A stretch of 51,552 bases of DNA, taken from Bacteroidota bacterium (GTDB lineage Bacteria; Bacteroidota; Ignavibacteria; Kapaibacteriales; UBA961). The stretch covers positions 86,240 to 137,791 of the forward strand of contig JAFDZU010000036.1 of NCBI GenBank assembly GCA_018266765.1. Reading direction: 5' to 3'. The translations under genes were made by a program, and so were the position numbers. The notes beneath the pieces are model-generated. The model worked only from the letters and a program-made list of their open reading frames with translations. It did no database searches and had not been told where the DNA came from. Below are positions 46,030 through 51,552 of this stretch, piece after piece; within the stretch, counting starts at the first letter, position 1, and each line of letters starts with the position of its first letter.

Positions 46030-47874
46030 CTACATTAGTGAAAGCCAAAAATTTAACAATCTTCGTTGGTCATTAGATATATCTTGAACATACATCAAAG
46101 ATTTATTGACAACTTCTTTTGGAATAACAGTTGTTTCATATAACGTACCGTCACAGAGTGCTGTTATAAGTGCTGTATTACCAGCTCCTACTGCTGAAAT
46201 TAATTGTTGGAAACTATTGACGGATGAAACTCGTTTTGTATTGACACAAAGAATTTCATCATCAATTCCTAATCCTGCAACCTCTGCAGGTGTTCCGTCT
46301 TCAACTTCACGAACAAGAACTTTACCTTGCTCTTCTTTGAGTGAAAGACCAATGAATACAGACTTGTTTTTTGAAGCAAAAAACCGTCCATCTCCAAATG
46401 TATCTGTATCTTGAACTTCTTTTTTAACACCCCAAGTTAATCCGAAAGGCGCAAATATCTCATTATACGGGAGCTCTGTTGTTCCATCTAACCAATCAAA
46501 AAGTATAGAACGAACTTTAATTCCTGTTGCAAACTCGATAGCAGTGATAACTTCTTCTTCAGTCACTCCATGCTCAGGACGAGTTTTATATAACTCCCAC
46601 AACATTTTCATACCGTCTTCGAGTCGTTTTGTTCCATTAGATTGGGCTATTATATAAAGGTCGAGCATCATCGCAATGATTCCACCTTTTAAATAATACG
46701 ATGGAAAACGATTATTCATATCTGGACTTAAGGAATATAATTTAACCCACGCTAAGTAACTGCTATCTCTAACTGACATTGCGAATCTACCCGGTACTCG
46801 TTCCAACCTTGCTAAATGTTGTTGAGAAATCGTTTGTAAATATTCATCCTTTGATAAAAACCCACATCGATATGTTAAATAATCATCATAATATGATGTT
46901 ACTCCCTCGGCAAGCCAAAGCATACGTGAGTAATTTTCTTTAGAATAATCAAAAGGACCTAGTTCGTTCGGGCGAATACGTTTAATATTCCAAGTATGAA
47001 AATATTCATGGACTAATAGAGTTAGCATACCTTGAGCGGTTGCTTTATCACTAAAAGCAGATGGTTCTACAGCACTTACATTGCATCTTGCGTGTTCTAA
47101 TCCTCCCCTCTGGCCTTCACCTACAAGAAGCATAAAAATATATCTGTCATAAGGTAAATCACCCCAAAATGCACATTCAACCTCTACGATTCTTTTTACT
47201 TCATTAGCAAGCCATTCAATATCAACATCTTGGTTCCCCATAATTGCAAGTTCATGTTTTTTACCGAATACATCAAATTTTCTTACGCTGTGATTCCCAA
47301 TATCTATTGGTGAATCAGCTACAATGTCATAATTCAATGCTCCAAGTATAATTGGTTCATCCTCTTCAAAATTACTTTTTACGGGTGAAAGTGAACTTGT
47401 TAAGGTTTTCCAATTAGTGCGATTGTGATGGAAATACAGATGATGAATTTCGTCTTCGCGTCCTTCAGCATACATTAAACAAGCAACTGGCATGAGATAA
47501 GCATGAAATCTGTTTACATGCGAAGTACGTACTCCACGTTCGTTTGCAAAATATGTATACGAAAGTCGAATAGAAGTCGCTCCATAAAGTTGAACTTCAA
47601 TTCTGTTCTTGGATGTCCAGTGCCATTGTAATAATTTTCCATCGTTTGTAGTTATGACAACATTCCCTTGATGTGCTACCATTTCGCGAATTTTATAACT
47701 TCCAGGCATCCATGCCGGCATAACAAGAGTTATTGTTTCATGAGTTATTTTATCAATTTCCATTTCTACTCTCAATATATGCTGAGGAGCTCTGTCGAAA
47801 AAAAGATGATAACGAATAAAAGCTGAGGTTCCGATTAAATCTTTGTCTTGTTGCTCAATTGAAAATTTTTTCAC
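46030..47874 (-). CDS. M61 family glycyl aminopeptidase-like metallopeptidase
   Basis: A 614-aa protein starting at GTG (47874), with no signal peptide, so probably cytosolic. An N-terminal beta-rich domain (about 15-205) precedes a gluzincin catalytic domain with GGLEH (258-262), H289-E290 and H293 in HEYFHTWN, and the third ligand E323 in LAEG. A C-terminal PDZ domain lies at about 505-595 (GLSLKEEQGKVLVREVEDG). M61 enzymes cleave N-terminal glycine or alanine from peptides. It lies 52 bases downstream of the J-domain-like gene. Confidence 0.93.
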   Translation of the reverse strand: MKKFSIEQQDKDLIGTSAFIRYHLFFDRAPQHILRVEMEIDKITHETITLVMPAWMPGSYKIREMVAHQGNVVITTNDGKLLQWHWTSKNRIEVQLYGATSIRLSYTYFANERGVRTSHVNRFHAYLMPVACLMYAEGREDEIHHLYFHHNRTNWKTLTSSLSPVKSNFEEDEPIILGALNYDIVADSPIDIGNHSVRKFDVFGKKHELAIMGNQDVDIEWLANEVKRIVEVECAFWGDLPYDRYIFMLLVGEGQRGGLEHARCNVSAVEPSAFSDKATAQGMLTLLVHEYFHTWNIKRIRPNELGPFDYSKENYSRMLWLAEGVTSYYDDYLTYRCGFLSKDEYLQTISQQHLARLERVPGRFAMSVRDSSYLAWVKLYSLSPDMNNRFPSYYLKGGIIAMMLDLYIIAQSNGTKRLEDGMKMLWELYKTRPEHGVTEEEVITAIEFATGIKVRSILFDWLDGTTELPYNEIFAPFGLTWGVKKEVQDTDTFGDGRFFASKNKSVFIGLSLKEEQGKVLVREVEDGTPAEVAGLGIDDEILCVNTKRVSSVNSFQQLISAVGAGNTALITALCDGTLYETTVIPKEVVNKSLMYVQDISNDQRRLLNFWLSLM

Positions 47875-47926
47875 GCTAATTCCTTTTATTTAATATAGTT
47901 CAGAATTGAATTAAATTGTTTTTTTA

Positions 47927-48862
47927 TTATCGCCCGCTAAAATAAGTTGAGTTGGTAAATTCTTGATCAAAATTTTGTTCCCTTGGTGTAGTGTTTCCAT
48001 TTGATTGCTGCCATTCATTTCCGGTTAATTCTGTCATCAAGAGTTGATATTGCTTAATTTCTGCACATTTTTTAAACAAATCATTATTTAATGTTTGTCG
48101 ATGATTTTCTACCCATTGAGGATTCTGAAGGTTTTTTTCTATTGAAAACGGTTCTTCACTTTTTAATCGACTTAATTTACGTGCTTCACGTTCCAATTGT
48201 ATTTCTAACACTTTTATTTCATTTTGTAATTTTATTTCTTCAGAAATCGAATCTACATAAGTATTTTGAGTATTTTGAGAATTTTGTTCATTATCATTAC
48301 AAATCAACAAATATAAAGAACGGATTTTTTGAAGATTTTTATTCTCGTAAGCATCTTGTGCCAATTGCCAGTATTTTAAAAAATCAGAACTTTGTACAGT
48401 AATATCTGGGTGTAGTTTCTTTACAATTGCACGATAAAGTTTTGGCAATTCTGCATCTGTTGGATTATTTTGATTTTTAGTTGAATGTATTTGTTGTTTA
48501 TCTTCTGTGCTTTTATAAACTTCGTGGATTCGTTTGTGATATTGATCAAACTCTTTATCTACAAACAAATTAACAAGTGATATTAATTCTTGGGTAAGAA
48601 TTTCACCTCTATCTTTTTTGATAGACAATAGTTCTACTCGTCGTGCTAATTCAGCAGCTTTTAACGTTTTAATTTGAATACCAATTTCTAATTCTCCAAA
48701 TAATGAATCGTACTGAGAAAGTAATTGTGGTCGTACTATATATTCCAAATAATACCATTCATCTAAAATGGAACGAATTGCCAATCGTAGTTCTTTATTA
48801 CGATTGTGAAGTTCATTAAGTAAAGGAGATTGAATAATTTTTTCAGACATTATTTGTGTCAT
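47927..48862 (-). CDS. J-domain-like coiled-coil protein of unknown function
   Basis: A soluble 311-aa protein I cannot place in a named family. An N-terminal helical region (about 15-120) is rich in leucine, glutamate and lysine. Residues 138-190 resemble part of a J-domain: the helix ELPKLYRAIVKKL, then H151-P152-D153, then a helix with QLAQDAYENKNLQKIRSLY. A second coiled coil is at about 205-245, with a polar tail to the end. The HPD tripeptide is the DnaK-stimulating motif of J-domains, but the J-domain lies in the middle and no client-binding domain is recognised. It lies between dtd and the M61 gene on the same strand. Confidence 0.75.
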   Translation of the reverse strand: MTQIMSEKIIQSPLLNELHNRNKELRLAIRSILDEWYYLEYIVRPQLLSQYDSLFGELEIGIQIKTLKAAELARRVELLSIKKDRGEILTQELISLVNLFVDKEFDQYHKRIHEVYKSTEDKQQIHSTKNQNNPTDAELPKLYRAIVKKLHPDITVQSSDFLKYWQLAQDAYENKNLQKIRSLYLLICNDNEQNSQNTQNTYVDSISEEIKLQNEIKVLEIQLEREARKLSRLKSEEPFSIEKNLQNPQWVENHRQTLNNDLFKKCAEIKQYQLLMTELTGNEWQQSNGNTTPREQNFDQEFTNSTYFSGR

Positions 48863-48899
48863 GTTATTAAATCAAATCTTGATTATAGAGCATTATCAG

Positions 48900-49340
48900 T
48901 TATTTTTCAAGAATTATTGTAACAGGTCCATCGTTTGTTAATGTAACTTCCATCATCGCTCTAAAAACTCCTGATTGTATTTCAATTTGTGTGTTATTTC
49001 TTAAATATTCTACAAAATAATCATAAATAGGCATAGCATCCATTGGCTTTGCAGCTTGAATAAAATTAGGTCTATTCCCTTTATTAGAATTTGCATATAA
49101 TGTGAAATTTGAAATTACGAGTAAACTCCCTTTTATATCTATTACTGATAGATTCATTTTCTCCTCAGCATCTGGAAATATCCTTAAATTCACTATTTTG
49201 TTTGCTAATGACTCTGCATCATCACGAGTATCATTATGTGCTATTCCAAGCATAACTACCATTCCTTTGTTTATTTCTGTAGTTATTTCATCATTAATAC
49301 GAACAGATGCTTGACTTACTCTTTGTATAACCGCTCGCAT
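48900..49340 (-). CDS. dtd: D-aminoacyl-tRNA deacylase
   Basis: Proofreading enzyme that frees tRNA from D-amino acids and mischarged glycine. The product is 146 aa. The first active-site motif reads S77-N-F-T80-LYA, with asparagine where most members have glutamine. The cross-subunit Gly-cisPro motif is G138-P139 in NDGPVT. Family stretches MRAVIQRVSQASV and GNRPNF are present. It precedes the J-domain-like gene by 37 bases and follows the DUF3078 gene by 30 bases. Confidence 0.95.
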   Translation of the reverse strand: MRAVIQRVSQASVRINDEITTEINKGMVVMLGIAHNDTRDDAESLANKIVNLRIFPDAEEKMNLSVIDIKGSLLVISNFTLYANSNKGNRPNFIQAAKPMDAMPIYDYFVEYLRNNTQIEIQSGVFRAMMEVTLTNDGPVTIILEK

Positions 49341-49370
49341 AATTTATAATTTAATATTAGTAACTATAGT

Positions 49371-50324
49371 TTAAAATTTAACACCAAAACCCACACCAAG
49401 AGATTCCTTAAATTGTGTTTTTGGACCTTTCCCAACTTCAGTTTTAACACCGTTTATTGTTTCATACGTAGCTATTGCAATATCATGATCGTAAATAACA
49501 TTTGCAAAAATGTTGGCAGAAATATATTTATTAACTTTCATACTCACTAGTACATCCCAATTAACATCAATATTAGTACGGTTATCAACATTTTTATCTG
49601 TATAATTATCAAACAATGTTATTTTTGAAAGTAGATTTACGTTATCCATTATATCATTTTGGAATTTTGCTGAAAGAAGTGCACCAAATTCTATTCTAGT
49701 ATTTTTTCCATCAGATACTTTTTTTCCTGATGCGTCAAATACAGCTTTGTCCACCCCAAAAGCACCTGAGTCAGCTAACACTTGATTAGTAACTATAGTT
49801 ATCCTGCCGGTTGCAGGTGAAAGAAAAATTGAGAAATATGGCTTTGGGCGAAAATCAAGACCAAGTGCCGCAGTAATATATGCAGGTGCAACAAAACTTG
49901 AAATTTCAATGCTGTCGTTAGGATAATTATACCCATTAGCAAATTGCGTTCGAAAATTCATTAATGCTGAGTAGAAAAAATTTCCTTCGGCTAGTTGACC
50001 ATATTTAGAGTTAAGTTCAATTTTATCCTCATTTTTTCGCATTGGATTTCCGTCAGATTTGATGACACCATACCCTAAATCGAGAGAATTGTCCCAAGAA
50101 GCATTTTCAAAACGATAATTTGCAAAAAAATTAAAAAGTCCGGTTAAGGAGAATGAACTTTCACCACCGGCAGCCCAATTATTTAAACTGACTTGGTTCA
50201 CATTGACTGAAACAAATCCACCAAGTTTCCAAGAAGTGTCACTTACATTTGTCGAGCTATTTTGCGCTCGCACAGATGCTAAAGAAATAAAAGTAATCGC
50301 AATTACATACAGTATATTTTTCAT
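49371..50324 (-). CDS. DUF3078 family outer-membrane beta-barrel protein
   Basis: An exported protein of 317 aa with a signal peptide (about 1-20, ending SVRAQ). Early residues WKLGGFVSVNVNQVSLNNWA, followed by GGESSFSLTG, are characteristic of DUF3078 proteins of the Bacteroidota group. Alternating polar and apolar strands fill the rest, and the chain ends in GFGVKF, with a terminal phenylalanine as in many outer-membrane barrels. Function is unknown. It is separated from nuoB upstream by a terminator, so it heads its own unit with dtd 30 bases downstream. Confidence 0.85.
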   Translation of the reverse strand: MKNILYVIAITFISLASVRAQNSSTNVSDTSWKLGGFVSVNVNQVSLNNWAAGGESSFSLTGLFNFFANYRFENASWDNSLDLGYGVIKSDGNPMRKNEDKIELNSKYGQLAEGNFFYSALMNFRTQFANGYNYPNDSIEISSFVAPAYITAALGLDFRPKPYFSIFLSPATGRITIVTNQVLADSGAFGVDKAVFDASGKKVSDGKNTRIEFGALLSAKFQNDIMDNVNLLSKITLFDNYTDKNVDNRTNIDVNWDVLVSMKVNKYISANIFANVIYDHDIAIATYETINGVKTEVGKGPKTQFKESLGVGFGVKF

Positions 50325-50389
50325 ACAAATTGAATAAGAATTAAAAGAATCAACAAAATACTAAACTACACTCTAATGTAGAATATAAC

Positions 50390-50427
50390 AAAAAAAAACC
50401 GGATTGCTCGTTTTAAAGCAGTCCGGC
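50390..50427 (-). terminator. Intrinsic terminator after nuoB
   Basis: On the minus strand a 10-position stem (CCGGACTGCT with AGCAATCCGG, one mismatch) closes an 8-base loop and is followed by eight T. It starts about 25 bases after the nuoB stop. Confidence 0.9.
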
Positions 50428-50451
50428 TTACAATTTTAATGAACTAAGATA

Positions 50452-50982
50452 TCATCCGATTAATACAGCGTTATTAAATTCGGGTTGTTCTTTATTACCA
50501 AAATCAAGAATAGTAGGTGACCTTCTATCCACTTTGTCTTGAATTGCCATCAGTCCTTTAATTACTGCTTCTGGACGTGGCGGGCAACCGGACACATACA
50601 CATCAACAGGTAAAAACCTGTCAATCCCTTGAACTACTGAGTAACTGCGAAACATTCCCCCTGTTGAAGCACATACCCCCATTGAAAGTACCCACTTCGG
50701 ATCGGGCATTTGGTCGTAAATTTTACGAACTACCCAACTCATTTTGTACGTTACTGTTCCTGCAACTATTAACAAGTCAGACTGTCGTGGTGAGAATCTG
50801 AATACTTCTGAACCAAAACGTGAAGCATCCATTCTCGGACCGGCAAAAGCCATCATTTCAATTGCACAACATGAAATACCAAGAGGCATAGGCCACATCG
50901 CATTTTTTTGTGCCCATTGAATAACTGAATCGACTGTTGTTGTAAGAAATCCTTGTTTTGCAAGTGTTTGGTCTAATCCCAT
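50452..50982 (-). CDS. nuoB: NADH-quinone oxidoreductase subunit B
   Basis: Peripheral-arm subunit of complex I that holds Fe-S cluster N2, the direct donor to quinone. The product is 176 aa. The four cluster ligands are C38-C39 in [11 protein letters not shown]104 in MGVCASTGG and C133 in SGCPPRPEA. An AAAGGAG ribosome-binding site lies within the end of nuoA, and the genes overlap by 10 bases, so translation is probably coupled. A terminator follows directly, which is unusual since nuoC commonly comes next. Confidence 0.97.
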   Translation of the reverse strand: MGLDQTLAKQGFLTTTVDSVIQWAQKNAMWPMPLGISCCAIEMMAFAGPRMDASRFGSEVFRFSPRQSDLLIVAGTVTYKMSWVVRKIYDQMPDPKWVLSMGVCASTGGMFRSYSVVQGIDRFLPVDVYVSGCPPRPEAVIKGLMAIQDKVDRRSPTILDFGNKEQPEFNNAVLIG

Positions 50983-51332
50983 TTTAATGCTCCTTTTTTA
51001 ATGACATAAATAAAACCTGCAAACAGAAGTAACATGAATAATCCCATTGCTATTAATCCAGTTGTGCCTAATACTTTGAATTGAACTGCCCATGGATACA
51101 TAAATACAATTTCAATATCAAACAGAATAAATAGCATAGCTACCATATAGAATTTCACCGAAAATCTCTCTCTTGCAGATGTGATTGGTTCCATTCCACA
51201 TTCATATATACTAAGTTTAGTTTTGGTTTTTGTTCTGCGTGGGCCGAGAACTTCGGCGAGAATAACGTTAGATAGCCCAAATAAGCCACCAACTGCTACC
51301 ATAATTATTAATGGAATATACAAATCTATCAT
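50973..51332 (-). CDS. nuoA: NADH-quinone oxidoreductase subunit A
   Basis: Small membrane subunit of complex I, 119 aa, with three helices at about 3-24, 62-82 and 88-110. [11 protein letters not shown] (the conserved cysteine loop) and [22 protein letters not shown] are diagnostic. An AAGG ribosome-binding site lies about 11 bases before the ATG. It is the first gene of a two-gene unit with nuoB. Confidence 0.96.
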   Translation of the reverse strand: MIDLYIPLIIMVAVGGLFGLSNVILAEVLGPRRTKTKTKLSIYECGMEPITSARERFSVKFYMVAMLFILFDIEIVFMYPWAVQFKVLGTTGLIAMGLFMLLLFAGFIYVIKKGALKWD

Positions 51333-51552
51333 AGTGTTTTACCTTAAAAATGAGGATTTTCTAAAAAACATACTCGAAATTACCCGTTTTTTTTCTTATT
51401 ACAAAGTATTTGCAAGATTTTAATGTTTGAGTATTATAATTGTTTACCTTTACAACTAAAGCTAACAATATGAGAATATTAGTAGTAAACAATTATTACT
51501 ATATATGTATTTTTGTATTGTTTGAATTAGTTTTCATAATTTTTGACCAATC
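51333..51552 (-). promoter_or_regulatory. Upstream region of nuoA at the window edge
   Basis: These 220 AT-rich bases should include the nuoAB promoter, but no box is clear. On the plus strand an ATG at 51470 opens a frame to the window end that begins MRILVVNNYYY, then turns hydrophobic. It has no ribosome-binding site and I do not call it a gene. Confidence 0.35.

Noticed and set aside
51470-51552. Plus-strand frame starting MRILVVNNYYY at the window end
   Set aside because: The opening resembles a glycosyltransferase start, but the following residues are purely hydrophobic, no ribosome-binding site is seen, and the window ends after 27 codons.
1-51552. Search for mobile elements, CRISPR arrays, phage genes, rRNA and tRNA genes
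   Set aside because: No transposase, integrase, regular short repeats, cloverleaf or rRNA segments were seen by eye; the gaps between genes are short and explained.

Overview
The window is low-GC (roughly one third G+C by eye), densely packed and looks chromosomal. I see no rRNA or tRNA gene, insertion sequence, integrase, phage gene or CRISPR array. The gene families point to the Bacteroidota/Chlorobiota/Ignavibacteriota group. They are an alternative complex III (ACIII) locus, a secreted protein with a type IX secretion-like C-terminal tail, a DUF4292 lipoprotein-carrier-like protein beside an LptD-like protein, a DUF3078 outer-membrane protein, and MutS2 with menaquinone-type MenA. Placement below that level (for example Kapabacteria- or Ignavibacteria-like) is inference only.

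Region by region. (1) 22-1137: an M24 peptidase, then a 334-base gap holding a probable C-terminal relic of an alpha/beta hydrolase. (2) 1472-16395, all minus strand: one long respiratory operon. Read 5'->3' it is cytochrome c lipoprotein, coxB, coxA, ctaA, ctaB, coxC, coxD, sco, a small CxxC membrane protein, then actA-B-C-D-E-F. It encodes ACIII, a type A2 heme-copper oxidase, and the heme A and CuA assembly factors. (3) 16646-19786, minus: a queD/PTPS-like, folE, rnhB, pyrC operon. (4) 19954-23547, plus: a LolA-like/DUF4292 protein and an LptD-like protein. (5) 23658-25119, minus: a VOC protein and a WYL regulator. (6) 25241-27592, plus: an esterase with a glycogen-binding-like N-terminal domain, paired with an orphan ATP-grasp enzyme and closed by a strong terminator. 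(7) 27696-33858: mfd, doxX and mutS2. (8) 33928-39638, minus: a cytosolic TPR histidine kinase, a YqeY protein, murI and a secreted repeat protein. (9) 39712-43771: a solute symporter, menA, a CPBP protease, a lone biotin carrier and a minimal MGMT-like protein. (10) 43816-50324, minus: a TPR lipoprotein, an M61 peptidase, a J-domain-like protein, dtd and a DUF3078 protein. (11) 50452-51332, minus: nuoA-nuoB followed at once by a terminator.

Taken together, the window encodes much of an aerobic menaquinone-based respiratory chain. NuoA/B belong to complex I, MenA supplies menaquinone, ACIII oxidises menaquinol, c-type cytochromes carry electrons, and the A2-type oxidase reduces oxygen. The rest is envelope biogenesis, DNA repair and central metabolism. 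The most interesting less-explained items are the small CxxC protein inside the respiratory operon, the esterase/ATP-grasp pair, the J-domain-like coiled-coil protein, the hydrolase relic, a dyad between the WYL regulator and the VOC gene, and the separation of nuoAB from the rest of complex I.
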